Positions 49,622 through 62,179 of a DNA stretch of 64,000 bases are shown here, in pieces. Positions within the stretch are counted from its first letter, which is position 1, and each line of letters starts with the position of its first letter. The notes under the pieces are model-generated. The model saw nothing but the letters and a program-made list of their open reading frames with translations. It was not told the DNA's origin and did not search any database. The position numbers and the translations under genes were made by a program. The DNA lies in NCBI GenBank assembly GCA_951799445.1, contig OX637288.1, positions 33,707,288 through 33,771,287 of the forward strand. The letters run 5' to 3'. The DNA is from Pseudisothecium myosuroides. Taxonomy: Eukaryota; Streptophyta; Bryopsida; Hypnales; Lembophyllaceae.

Positions 49622-50537
49622 GCAAACACTAGCCCTCCCTTACAATTAAGTTTGAAATTTTGGTTGAGATTAGAAAAGTCAACTTGTATATATGTAGACA
49701 TGAGTGAGCTAAATTTTCAAAAATATATAGTTGGATTTGAAAACTTAGCACAATGAAAGAATTAACAATAACAACCTACAACATCCTTGAATAGGGAGGC
49801 TTGGAAGTCCTTCTACACCAAAACTTTAACAAGAATAAAAACTTTTGTACAATGGCCTACAATTCATAGAGAAGTTCGCATTTAAGATTTTCTACAATGA
49901 AAGGAGCCTTGATTCATAGGAAGCAAAGGAAGCCTTCCCATGAAGTTCAAGAAAGTTATAATTTAACTTTGCGCCTGACCATTCCAATCATAGTTTAATC
50001 CATTCTATGAGGTCTCAAAAATGTCATTCAAACTCATTTTGTCGTAAGACATCGGATTATTAGCATGGTACCTTCATAAAATTCAAATAAAATCAATTAA
50101 ATAATGGTTGAGTTTGGATTTCAATTCCATTGCCTATGTCGGGGATGGCAACAAAATCCAAACGTATGAACAAGTCTGAATGAACATTAATTTTCAAAAT
50201 TCAACTATCTTTGTAAACAAGTTTACCATATACAAAAATATTTGAGAATTCCATTTCACTAATGGGATAAATTGTCAATGATTAGAAAATGTTCAATTCA
50301 TTCACCAAAGTAATTAAATCTAAATATGTCTAAAGAAGCAATTGAGCATGTTTAATATTATTAAATTATCAAAGTGTTGATAATACGTACAACCAAAATC
50401 TTAGAGTGTAAATATATGTCATATTGAACAACTTTTAATAAGGACGTAAATGTATATTTGAACATCTGAGACATTGGTTTGTACAATATGTGTATTTCCT
50501 AAAAAGTTATCAATATAGGGCTATAGTTTAATTACTA
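49622..50537. other. AT-rich intergenic DNA
   Basis: No gene or RNA recognised. Confidence 0.5.
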
Positions 50538-51460
50538 TTAATTCCTAAAAATTCATGCCTATGTTTGATCATAAAACACTTCGAAACAGCCATTTCTAGT
50601 GCAAAGAGCTACAATGGGGAAAAGTTTTATTTTCATTTTTATATCCAGTCATATGATCTTGCATAAGACTTGCATGACAATGTGTGGAAAAAAATTCAAA
50701 ATTTTTGCCCATTTAGATTGTAAGTTGTATTAAAATTTAAAGTGTATAAAAAAAATCTAAAAAAACTAATAATCCTAGGTTTTCAAACTTTGAATCTTCT
50801 TAGCTTAATTTTTTTGCAGTACAGTGTTTTGAGGTTTAAATCTTTATGGTGGAGAATTGAATTGATCGAGGATTTGATTTAAAGATTCGATACTTTTTTT
50901 TTTTTAAATTTAAAATTTAAAAAAAAAAAAATTTTAAGAACAAGTAATTACATTAAAAATAGTTCTTAAATGGAATTGAAACATGTCAATCCAAAGGTGA
51001 GATTGTTGTAGCAAGTAATCTACCCCGTAATCTACATACGATGGAATTTTTTGTTTTGATAAATTGTGAAAATTGTGTAGAATCAAATCCTATACAATAC
51101 CTTTTGAAGAAGATGCCTTGATTGCCCATAAAACAAGACTCATCATAACTTTTACATGACTAATCCAAATTGAATGAATTAAAGCTTTCCAGGTAGACAT
51201 GAATACAATTTGTAAGGATATTAAAAAAATCTAATTCCATTTTTGAACCAGGGTTGGGGTGGGATGTTGCCCAGAGTAGATGATGTTTTGAATTTGTGAG
51301 GGCATAATTTTTTTTTCCTTGAGCAAAGATTGTTTAGTGAATAAATACATTCTTTTACCTCCAAAAGAAATTTCAACTCATTCTGGTAGAATATGACATT
51401 ATAGAACCTACCCAAAATTCTTATAAAGCCATTCAAAAGCTTTGAATCTTTTGGGATTAA
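50538..51460 (-). mobile_element. TTAA-bounded element, subfamily 1, reverse orientation
   Basis: Begins TTAATTCCTAAAAATTC and ends GAATCTTTTGGGATTAA; 923 bp. Interior landmarks (GGTGAGATTGTTGTAGCAAG, AAAGCTTTCCAGGTAGACAT) are the reverse of GAACAATCTCACC and TACATGGAAAGCTTTG in the 43252 copy. Its right TTAA is also the left TTAA of the next element. Confidence 0.75.
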
Positions 51461-52368
51461 CCCCTAAAGGATTAGGAGCCCACTTTAGACTTTTTGAGAA
51501 CTAGGGGAGGCTCTTTTGACTTCATAATTTGAACTTTTTGCTTGAATTTTTTTGGATGGATGCTATGCATTATAGTCTACGTGCCCATCTACATGTGCTT
51601 TGTTTTACATCATTTCGATAAATATTGCAAAGTTAGATTTTTTATTTCAATGTCAAACGGGGCAGCAAAAAATATATTCTAAAAAACATATATTATTTTT
51701 TGGAGATTGTATAGATTGATAACTATTCAAAATAACTTGAACCATCCAATTCCAAATAATGAGGTAAAAGTTATGAGGAGTTTATTTTGCAAACAATGAA
51801 GGTAGAAAAAACATATAAAGTCGTCTTTTGCTCTTAATTTTGAAAATTTTCAAATAAAAATGAAAATAAAAGATATTGATTGTTTAGTAGAACATTCTTA
51901 TCATTGGGCTTAACACATCTCAAATTCTTCCAAAAGTTATTAGCATATTAGTTTTATCTTTCATTCAGTAACACCTTCTACTTCACAATTTTTTTTAAAT
52001 GATTATGAATTTTTTTTTGCTTAAAATTTTTGTCATATGCTTTCAGCCCATTTTCCAACGTATTGACTCTAATGCACAAGTTATAGTACATATGTGTTTT
52101 TTTTCAAAAAATGTCGAATGACAAAACTTCACCTTTTGGAAGGGCTAGAAAAGCCTACTTTTTTAAGTTTGGGCACATTGAACTTGTAATCGGTGGTTAT
52201 ATTTGCTCTAAAATTTTAGGACAATGTACTTGAACAAGTCAAATAAAAGATCCTATGCTTGGATTTGTTAAAAAAAAGGATTCTTGATGAAGATTTTGAC
52301 CTTGCTTTAGAGATGAATATTTTGAAACAATTTTAGGTCTCTAAACATGATGGTCTTTTAGGTGTTAA
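51457..52368 (-). mobile_element. TTAA-bounded element, subfamily 2, reverse orientation
   Basis: Begins TTAACCCCTAAAGGATTAGG and ends GGTCTTTTAGGTGTTAA; 912 bp. Reads as the reverse of 7163-8075: GAGCCCACTTTAG near the left matches AAAGTGGGCTC there, and CTAAACATGATGGTC near the right matches GACCATCATGTTTAG. It shares the TTAA at 51457-51460 with the preceding element. Confidence 0.78.
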
Positions 52369-54835
52369 TATATTATATATTAATAAATTGTTAAAATATA
52401 AATTTATAAATTTAAAATATATGCTAATTATTTTATTCAGAAAATTGCGTTTGCAAGTGCCGTGAGGTCAAGAATGATCGGCCATTAATAAAATGAATAG
52501 GACGGAATCAGGATCACCGCATGATGTAGGCTAAAATAAGAACGATCCTTTTTTTTAAAATTAAATTTTTTAAATTTTTTAAATTTTTAAAATTTTTAGG
52601 ACTACTCTTTTGGGGGAGCTCCGAAGGAATTTACTATATAAGGGCTTATTGGAAATTCCATGGGAAATTTTTGGAATTATTAAACCAAAGTGGAGGGAAT
52701 TTAGGCATATCCAGTGAGTTGACTCTTCTCCCTGGCATGGGAGAGGCGGAGCCAGAGTGGCTTATGACAACTGTGAAATGAAAAAAGAAGATGCTTCGAA
52801 TTGGCCGGCATGGTCGCTTTGAGGGCTCTCAAATTCAATTTCTGATTACTTGTGTAAAAATTTAAAAAAAAAACAAAACAATTTCTGAAAGTAGTCCAAA
52901 AAAATACTAACCTGTTGGGGTAGGTGAAATTTTTGTCACATGGTGAAATTTTTTTCTAAAATGCTACTGTAGTGGTAATGGAGTTTTCAGTCCTGTAGCA
53001 AGGTGGTTACATTTTTAATTTTTCATAGGTACACCTGAATGCCACTATGATTTGTGAAACAAAAGTGCTATCATTTTCATTTTTTGGTTGACATTTTGTC
53101 AATATCAAAAAGGTTTAGTGTCAAAGAAGTTGTAATTTCTCTAATTTTTTTCGAGTTTTATTTGTGTAAAAAAATGGAAGAGACATCTAATCCAAGTCAT
53201 TTCATATATTTGGACCTTTGAAGAACTAGTTATGAATTTTGAAGTTGAAATCATGTATGGCACTAAAAGCATTCATCCCTTACTATGTTCATTGATGGCG
53301 CATTGATAAATATAATTGGTACAATACATTGAAGAAAGCAATATATACTTCCTATGTTAGAAAATGTTTTTAGAACTTGATGTATTATAGGACTTTCCTA
53401 CCTTACTCTAAGGTCTAAGATGGCAGAGAAGATTGAAGGCAATGCAACAATGTGGAAAAGGAGAAAGAGGGTCAATTGCTCCGAGGTAAAGGATCCAAGA
53501 AAATGCCCCATATTCACAACCTATGGATAGCCGAGATTAAGTCACGTCAACTCTAGATCCACAACCCATGTTGAAATCCAATTAATCAATGACCTCATGG
53601 ATGGGGATTGACTTGTTGCCCTTCTTCCTAAGTCTTTCGCACCTTGACTTCCTAACGTCAATTCAAATCTAGAATGTGGCAAAAAAAATGACTTGATTTT
53701 AGCCACTCAATTTCAATGTGCATGCAGCTAAGATTTTTTAAATAAATTTTTTGCTAAATTTAATCAAATTTGTGACCACGAGTTGCTTTTTGCATTTAAT
53801 TTAACTCTAGAAGGATAGGCCTATGACCGCTAATTTCAAACCTCATTGTTCATCACTCTATATGATACCTTTTTGCAAATAGATATAAATGAAAATTTGT
53901 ATATATTTAATTCTGAAAGATGAAATCATGCCTATCCACTACAAGCTATAAAAAAATTTAATGTTTTTGAAAAAATTGAAATTATTGAGAATTTTTTTCT
54001 TAAATAATTACAAAAACAAATCAAATACAGGAAGTACTCAAAAAATCTGAAATTTCACCATAGATGTATATTATAGTATACAACATCATGGTATAAACCA
54101 AAGTTATTGTGCCTTTCTAAAATTAGTAATCAACAAACTATGATAAACAAATTCACTTAAAGGTCCCACATTCAAAAAGTGGATGTGCCTTGCTAAAACT
54201 TGGTGGTAACTTTTGAAATATTTATTTTTGGTTTTAATTTGAACTTAGAAAATAAAGCCTATAAGGCTAACTTTCCAATCCATTTCAACACTTTGAAAAA
54301 AATCCAAAATCCAAAAATCTAAAATTCAATAAGTTATTGCAAGTAAAAGCTCTATGTGTTAGAATCCAAATAATTCAATATTAAATGTATATCACTAATA
54401 TTTTGTTTTTAAAATTATAAAATATTGTTTTTCATTCTAACCTTTATTTTTGGTCAAAATAACAAATTATTCTAATGTATATTCTAATTGATATAATTTT
54501 ATGTACATATTGCACTTTTAAAAATCACAATATTTTGATTTTTCCACCAAAAAATTCTAATAAATCAACATCAATAGAAAAAGTGTTTATTTAAACATGA
54601 AATTGATCAAATTCTTATCAATATATTCCTAGGCTCAAAAATAAGTTAATACTCTCAAAATAATTGAACAAAAATGACTCTTCTATATTGCCTTGCCCTC
54701 TACGCTTTGGCTATGGTGTAGTATTTGAATGCAATAAGGTTCAATGGTTAAAATGTCAAATGCTAATTGTTGAATTATCAATTCAATTGTATATGTCTTG
54801 CCATATTTTATTATATAATTTGTATTCTTGCCCTT
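52369..54835. other. Gene-free AT-rich DNA
   Basis: No coding region or RNA was recognised. A short imperfect AT hairpin with runs of TTAAATTTTT lies near 52550-52600. Confidence 0.5.
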
Positions 54836-55065
54836 TTAAGGACTAAGAAGTCTAAATTGGGCCTTATGTTTTTTTAAGCAATTTTGAAAAGTTTGTGTGG
54901 AGATTTTTGTTTTTGTAATAATTGTTTATTTATACCAATGCATGCAATTTTCTTCACTCAAGTTAATGATATAATAAAAAAATTGATTTAGCTTATACTT
55001 TTTACAATGTGATCAATTAATGTCAGCAATTTAAAATCATGAATTCTTAGTACGTAAAGGGTTAA
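54836..55065. mobile_element. Possible short TTAA-type remnant
   Basis: Begins TTAAGGACTAAGAAGTC and ends GTACGTAAAGGGTTAA. The right end resembles the TTAA family terminus; the left is weak. At 230 bp it would be an internally deleted copy, or the similarity may be chance. Confidence 0.3.
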
Positions 55066-55511
55066 AGTCATGTATAGTGTTGTATATATGGTTCCTTCCA
55101 ACTCTCTAAGGAATAATAGAATCCCAAGAGCACACTTTTTTTTCTTTCTAGATTGAACACCTAATATGGCATGAAAAGCTCACGGAAATACCATTCTATT
55201 GGTAAAAAGTTTGGATTTAAATTGCAATTCTTCTTAAACCATGTACTTCTATCTAAAAATCATACTCCCTTTGTCCCACTAAAAACCTCCAAATCAGGCA
55301 CAATTCTTGTTCCACTGAAAAGCTCCGTTTTATGATTTCGACAATTGAAGAAATTCTATTGAAAACGATAATTTTTATAATTTTTAATCTATTGCCAAAT
55401 TATATTTTCAAGCCAAGAAATTATCTCTTGTTTCTTATAATCACCCGTTGTTGACATGAAGGACAAGACTGAGTGACCATTTAGATTGTTCTCTATTGGT
55501 GGAGAATTTGC

Positions 55512-56436
55512 TTAACCCCTAAAGTTCCTTGACTATGTTCTCACCAAAAATGCTCCAAAACTGCCATTTATAGTAAAAGTATCAAATTTTTGAAAAATAT
55601 CATTTTTGGACACATGTAACAGTAGGATCTTGTAGTACTCTAGTTTGAAAATATGTCAAAAAAATTTCAGAAATTTCCATCTTGTAAATTGCAAGATATT
55701 AGCGTTTGAAGTGGCAAAAGTCTTTTTTTTGGCCATGTGAAATACCGGGTAGCTACACTTCACAAGGTCAAATTATTATGAAAAAATTTCCAAGATGGTG
55801 GTGCTTCTTTGGATTCATTCTTCAGGGCAAGTTGGATACATGCTTGAAAATTTTCAAATCATTTGGAATTGTACAACATATAGGAAAAAAATAGTAAAAA
55901 CTAAATAGAAGTAGAGAATGGTTCAAAACACTAAATTTTTAAGAAGTTAATTATGGAATTAAAAAATGCCAATCCCAATGGTTGCAATGTTGTAATAAAC
56001 AATCTACATCCTAAAATTTTATTTTTTTTGAAAACTGAAAGAAATAAACGACTTCAAAGTTTATTTTAGAGTAGACAATCCATAACTACCCGCAAACTAA
56101 ACACCCTCAAAACGTTTGACTCATTGATCAAAATGGAATGTATCAAAGCTTTCCATGTATATATAAATCTAATAAACCAATATCAAATTTTTATTTTTGA
56201 AAAAAGTGATTTTTCTGATCTGCTCGGACTGCTCGAGTTGATAAACAAACTACATATCATGCAATGACTTTTGAGTTGTATTTCCAAATGTCATGAAATT
56301 TTGTGCATACAAAAGATATTACTTGTCCCCACCTTCTATAAAAATTTCAGCCCAAAATATGCAAATCTCCAGTCACACGTACTTGCCCAAAATTTCTATG
56401 TTGCCAAAAAACGCATGTTGGTCCTTTAGGGGTTAA
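55512..56436 (-). mobile_element. TTAA-bounded element, subfamily 1, reverse orientation
   Basis: Begins TTAACCCCTAAAGTTCC and ends GGTCCTTTAGGGGTTAA; 925 bp, with the best-kept outer termini of the subfamily. The interior (GGAATTAAAAAATGCCAATC, then AAAGCTTTCCATGTATATA) corresponds to the 50538 copy in the same orientation. Confidence 0.8.
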
Positions 56437-57067
56437 TGCATGCCTAAAGTTCATGGATGTCATTCACATTCAGATTAACTACAACAACGTCTTGCATGGT
56501 CTCTGAATATATGCCATGCGTACACTTGACTAAAGCACAATCAAGGAGTTAATGGATCGGTGTCCTCCCATTTTGAGATAAGCAAGGTTGAGGTCTTGTA
56601 GTGCATTCTCAAACTCCCCAAGTAGGAACTTGATACCTCCTCGAATACTGATATGTGTATGAGAATATGAGTCGTTTGAATTCCGATGAATGACTTCATT
56701 CAAAACTTGTAGTCCTCCTTACCAATAATCCAAATAGCGCTTGTCCATGATGAAAATCAAGTGAGAGTTTAAGAATGGAGGACCAGCTCATTCAACAATT
56801 TCAGATGCTTGTAGGTGTTGGAGATAGTGGAGCACTTTCTTCCTATAATTGAGCAACACAATCTCCGACACACCATTCCAATGTTCAACAACAAGTTTAA
56901 GATGCTCATGATCAAATCTCAAATTCTCTGACAGAAGAGGTATAGTTTCGGGTTGGCAGTCTTTAGTTTGTAGAAAAAAATTGGTTGTCTCTTATGCAAA
57001 GCTTGCAATACGTTGCAATCGACGACGCAGAGCCACTATTAGGGCATTCTTTTCTTGTGGAGGAAGG

Positions 57068-57806
57068 ATACAAGAAGCCTCACTCCTCAATGAGTGAAAT
57101 CCCATCAACCACAATAACTTTAGAAGCGTAGATGAGTGAATCTTCTCTTGACACGTGAAATTCCCCGGTAGGCAAGTGGAGTTCGTCTAGGTCTCTAGCC
57201 CAACTTTGACCTAGGAACCGTTCAAATACAATCCACGCATTGCGATGCCCATCTTTCCATGATCTTGCCACCTTGCCTCAACATTCACTAGTACATCACC
57301 TTTCTTGAAGAGGTGCATTTGAACTTTGCCAGCATTATGATACCAAATTGCCACACTCCCCAATTGAAAAATGCATTTGTTATCTTTTTGTATACAATGG
57401 TTCACAAGTTTGACAATCTCAACAAGCACCTGATCTAGAGCAACGTCAATTGACACCTAGAGGATTTGTGAGGACTTTATCTGTTTTGGTTGCGCATTTG
57501 CATGCTTTTTGTACAGCTCCTTAAGGAGATGGATGACATCTTCGGACGTGCCATTAGAAAAGGACAATGTTAAATCCACAACAAGATAGGAACTAGACCT
57601 ATCCACACCTTGGACTGTCTTTGAATATGAATCTTTGAAGAGGTACGGATGGAGTTGGTACCACTTTTCTTAGTCATGCTAATTACAGGTGTAGTATGGT
57701 GTGAATTTCTTTCTTTCTCTGCTTTAATGTCAATAGCGGCTGTGGCACCAGAGTTTGGCAATATGTGTTCATTCATCATTACTTTGTTTAGATTGTCTAC
57801 TAACAA
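57068..57806 (-). pseudogene. Degenerate coding region of unknown identity
   Basis: Minus-strand frames at 57570-57806, 57211-57456 and 57080-57271 have less AT bias and protein-like composition (for example VEIVKLVNHCIQ, LGSVAIWYHNAGKVQ, FERFLGQSWARDLDELHLP). They are in different frames or separated by stops, and protein-like fragments seem to continue to about 56500. I do not recognise the family; it could be a broken host gene or part of an element. Confidence 0.4.
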
Positions 57807-58640
57807 TTAAGGAAAAAAAAGCATGAACACTTAAGTTATTGATAAAGATCTTATAGAAATATGAAGAAGAAAATGACATGCAAATGAATATAAAATATAT
57901 TCAAGAGATAAAACAAAAAACATATAAACAAGAAACTAGATTTCAAGAGATGTATTGTCATCCTTATATACTACTACCTAAGAAGTTATACTTTTACTTT
58001 AGAAAGTAAAGGTATTATATTCTATTCTTAATTTAGGAAATTCTTTTTACTTTATATCCTTGATAGCATGTATCACTAGCACAAAGACTAAAAATATAGT
58101 TTAATCCCTTGTGGGAAAACTTTTTGAAGGTTTTTAATGGGACAGAGGGAGTATTAACAATTTTACTTTTCTTGGTGTGTGGTAATTAGTATTATGTAAT
58201 ACTTACATGTGAAAAGTTGACAAATGCTTTGTCCTTTATGGATTTAAAAACATTAAAGTGTTATAGGTCAAAATGTCCCTAAGGTATAGAAATCTCAACC
58301 ATAAATTTGTAGTGTACATATTGTATATTTGATGTGAAACAAATTTGGAGTCATTTGGTCACATAGATTGTAAAATTACAATGTCTTAGTGTTGAAAAAT
58401 GTTACTGAAATTTTCTTAGCAACACATTTGGAGGTGAAATTCGATTTCTAAACCTACTCAAATGAAAAAACTTCAAACTGTAAAGTGATTCAAAACCAGC
58501 ATACAAAACATTGGTAAAATAAAATATCATTGAATTGACTCATTGTGTCTGCAAAGTGGCTTTCAAATGTCAAAAAATAGCAAGAAAAGTTGCAAAAAAC
58601 ACATCTAAGGCTGAACTTCCTTCTACTAAAATGCTTCTCT
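57807..58640. other. AT-rich intergenic DNA
   Basis: No gene recognised. Confidence 0.5.
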
Positions 58641-58644
58641 GTCA

Positions 58645-59125
58645 CTCATAATTTTTTGGATTGATATGAAATTTTAACCACACTAACTAGACTAGTATGC
58701 GCAACTTTTTCAAATAAATTATTAGAAATAGACGTTGTATGAAGATGAAACAAGCCGCTAAAGTTCACTATAATCCTAAAATATCGTGATTTTGAAGTTT
58801 GAATTGCTCCCAAACATTTCAAAACAACTTGGATTGACATGAAAGTTTTATTACAATAACAAGACTTCATGGGGAATATATTCCAACAAAGTTTATTGAA
58901 AAAAAACATTGGATGAAGGAGATACAAGCTCTTGACATTGCAACCATCAAAATGTAGTTTGGTTAACTCAAATTGAACTTGTTAACTTCAATTGGCTTCC
59001 AAAAAATCAGTACATCTTGGATTGACCTCAAAATTTTATCACAAAAACAAGAAGAGAGAGTGCAAATTCTCCAATAAATTTTATTAAATTTGGACATTGA
59101 ATGCAAAAGTTATAGCACTTCAAGT
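58645..59125. repeat. Three diverged tandem units of ~170-190 bp
   Basis: The anchor TTGGATTGATATGAAATTTT (about 58657) recurs as TTGGATTGACATGAAAGTTT (about 58829) and TTGGATTGACCTCAAAATTT (about 59018). Each is followed by an AAACAAGA/CTAGAC-type block, then TTTATTGAA/AAATTATTAGAAA and a GATGAAGGAGATACAAG-like end. The LINE tail begins just after the third unit. Confidence 0.65.
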
Positions 59126-59289
59126 TGGACTTCCAGACTATGTGGGGACATTTTTTATTTTTTATTTTTTTTGAAAAAATGTGAAACCCACTGCATTAGA
59201 AAGAAACCAAGGAACAACAGCCAAGCCAAGAAAGCTGGACAAGAGAGCAAAACAAAGCAAGCTCAAAAAGAGAAACCAAAGAGAACCCA

Positions 59290-61140
59290 CTAAATGAAGG
59301 AGCACTCTAGAGGGCGCACCCTGTTCCAAAACACCTCCTTATCACCTCTCCTACTAGCCAGGACAGGTGATTGAAGCCACATACTCTCAAACCTAGTGTA
59401 GAACCTATCAGACAGATGAGGGTGATGACGCGTTCTGCACGTACTGAGCCTTAATCTGTGCCGCCCGACCCGCACCTAAGAGAGCTTCCCACAATGCTTG
59501 TTGCCCATTGCCAAGTGGCCATGAAGCATTAGCGAATACCTTACTATTGCGTGAAATCCATATGATCCAAAGAGCTTGGCTTCAAAGTAGAGTCCAAATA
59601 ATCTTGAGATTGGTGAATCTTCGTGGAAGCCTAGAGCTGAAGATGCATTGAGTTGCACTAAACCGGGTATGAGGACCTAACACTGGTGGTTCACCTTGAA
59701 TGTGATGGAGAATCGACTGTGCATAATTCCAAATCTCCTGGGCTCTAGAACATTGGTAAAAACTATGGACTGGTGTCTCCTCTACATTATTAGTACAACA
59801 ATTACATCTGACATCGATAACCGGGTTGATGCGAGCCCTCCATGAATGAATGGCCACCGCGTTGTGCCAGACAGACCACATGAAAGCCGCTTCTTTTTTA
59901 AATCTAGATTTGTGCCAAAGATTCCGCCAATTAGGTAGAAAGTTAAGAAGAAGATGGCCCGGCTACTTTGAGGGAATAGACCGCTTGAGTTGACAATTCT
60001 TGGTAAGGAGTTGACGACCCATGGATGTCGTGTAAATTTGCAGCTGATGACCATTATCCCACTGCCAACGGCCAGGATCAAACTCCAACACCTGTTTGTC
60101 GCCTGAGTGAAAGAGAGAGGGAGCCCCACCATTCTTCTTTCGAAATTCAAGAATTCAAACCCTTCAAGTGAATCCCTCATAAACTACACTCTTAGGGGGG
60201 AGGTTAAGTAATGAGAGTTGCTTGGAGGTTGGGCCGACTATTGCCAGAGTTGCATCCGATTGTAGAATGAGTACTTGTAATTGAGATGGACGGATCTAGA
60301 AGTCTGGTATGTTTACCTTCCATGTAATGCTGGGGAGGACATCATCTACTTTAGTATAGAGACCCACCCATTGCCCCATTTGAACATGATTGGCTTGACT
60401 AATTGGTAAGAGTAATCATTCCTAGGGTATGTGTGAAATGAGATTGATGGAGCTCAAAGTCTGCTAGAGAAAAAGTAGCCGAGATCTCTGCCCATGGTCG
60501 AATGTCCTGTCTATCTTTATCCCATAGGTCCGTAATTGTTGTAAGGCACTTTTGAGCAAACTCCCTCGCCCTTGTGATTGTAAACTGGAAGTTGGAACCT
60601 ATGAAGCTTTTGGCCCACCACAAGCTAGTAGTCAATACTTCGTCTGCGTTGGTTGGCGGGTCAAGGTTAATAAACTTGGCTAAACATTTCCAAGTTGTCG
60701 TAATTCTATTCCATACTTGGGATCCCCAGGTGACTGAGGAATTCTATACCATAAGCCAAGCTTGTGAGGGAAACCAATAGCCTTCCTTTGGATGTGGCTT
60801 CATTTTGTTTATTCTAAACCTTAGTAGGATTTTAAGGTTGGATATGCATGGCTCGATGGCAAAGAGGATCCACTTGACAAGAAGAGCTGTCAATGAGACC
60901 TCGGGGTCTAGCAGCTTCAATCCTCCACTATCCTTGGACAAACAACAATCATCCCAGTTAATCCTGGTGCATGTCGTATGTTCGGTCCCACTCCACAAGT
61001 AGTTTCAAAGGCTTCCTCGTATGGCTCGAAGAGCTTGCAATGAGCTGCTCCAAATAGCAATGAAGTAATATAGAGTAGAGAAAAGAACTGCATTAACCAC
61101 CGTGACTCTACCAGCTAAAGAGAGGGGCTGGGTGCCCTAG
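59290..61140 (-). pseudogene. LINE reverse transcriptase C-terminal part and zinc-binding domain, broken
   Basis: Frames at 60744-60998 (RINWDDCCLSKDSGGLKLLD, a standard LINE thumb motif), 60399-60635, 59782-60180, 59582-59881 (RINPVIDVRCNCC, then EETPVHSFYQCSRAQEIW, the zf-RVT zinc-binding pattern) and 59290-59475 follow each other along the minus strand but change frame. They are the decayed 3' part of the LINE second ORF. Confidence 0.8.
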
Positions 61141-61253
61141 TAAGCTAATTTCTTTGCTATCTTTTCTTGTAAAAAACCATCAATATCTGGGGTATCAAGA
61201 GAGATTCCAAAAGGGGCACCAAGTAGCTTGGTTAAGGACCCTGGGGGCCCATG

Positions 61254-61810
61254 TTAGGTGAAATTGGTCGTCCATTGCGGTCTCATATTCTTTGAGAACC
61301 AATACCCAATGCTCCTGGTCCAGTTGATAATGAGACCAGTAGCTGACCCAAATTGCTGGAGAAGAGTGATGGTATTTCTAAGATCAGTTTCTTGTCCCCT
61401 AATAGACATGCCAGTGTCATCTGCATATTGGGACATTAGTTGTTGTAGGTCACTATGAGGTAGATGAATGCCCTAGATCCTGCCCATACTCTGCTTTGCC
61501 AAAGCGGCCATATTAAGAGCCTCCCCAACTAATTGGAAAAGATATGGTCCCAAGGGACACCCTTGTCTTACACCACGGGAAATAGAAAAATGTGTGGTGG
61601 CTTTGCCATTAAGCAAAATTGATGCTAAAGCATCATGGAGAAGCAGCTTAACTAAATGTGAGAATGAGCTAGGAATATCGATTTGATCCATCACACAAAA
61701 GAGGAACTCCCAAGAGACGATGTCATAGCCTTTAGTAAAGTCAAGTTTGAGAAATATTAAATCTTGGTCAGATTCTTTTGCCCACTGTACCGTCTCATAT
61801 CGTTAGAGAA
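61254..61810 (-). pseudogene. LINE reverse transcriptase core, broken
   Basis: On the minus strand LDFTKGYDIVSWEFL (RT motif A region, ~61725-61770) leads into ISRGVRQGCPLGPYLF and then QYADDTGM, the catalytic YADD. An in-frame stop at 61473-61475 lies between the RQGCPLGP and YADD blocks. The fingers region upstream of motif A is missing where the foreign repeat ends. Confidence 0.85.
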
Positions 61811-62179
61811 TATTTGTTAAAATATGTCTAGAAGGCAAAAACGCTATTAGTCACCTGTTGTTAGAGCTCCTGACTAATGACTTCCTACTATGGGAATAGA
61901 CCATAGAAATTTCATCTCCAAATCATTAAATTTGGGGACTCCATATAGTACTAAAAAACCTTAAAACTCAAAACATGACATATTAGTTTAAATGTTTTTT
62001 AAATATAAGATGATTTTTGAATTTTTTTGAAAAATATGAAATATGATTAAACTCAAGAGAGGCATCTCCAATAAAAATTTCAAGTTCATGCGAGTCATGT
62101 TGCAAAAATTATAGCAGAAGGAAGCTTTGGCACTCCCTTTGTGACAAAGTTTCAGTACCGATCTTTCATGCAATCACCC
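61811..62179 (-). mobile_element. Partial GGGTGATTGCATGAA-family element inserted in the LINE
   Basis: Its minus-strand start, GGGTGATTGCATGAAAG (at 62179), is the terminus of the elements at 20488 and 48535. The sequence is AT-rich and interrupts the LINE between the endonuclease-side frame and reverse transcriptase motif A. The other terminus was not found, so it is truncated or the junction is rearranged. Confidence 0.55.
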
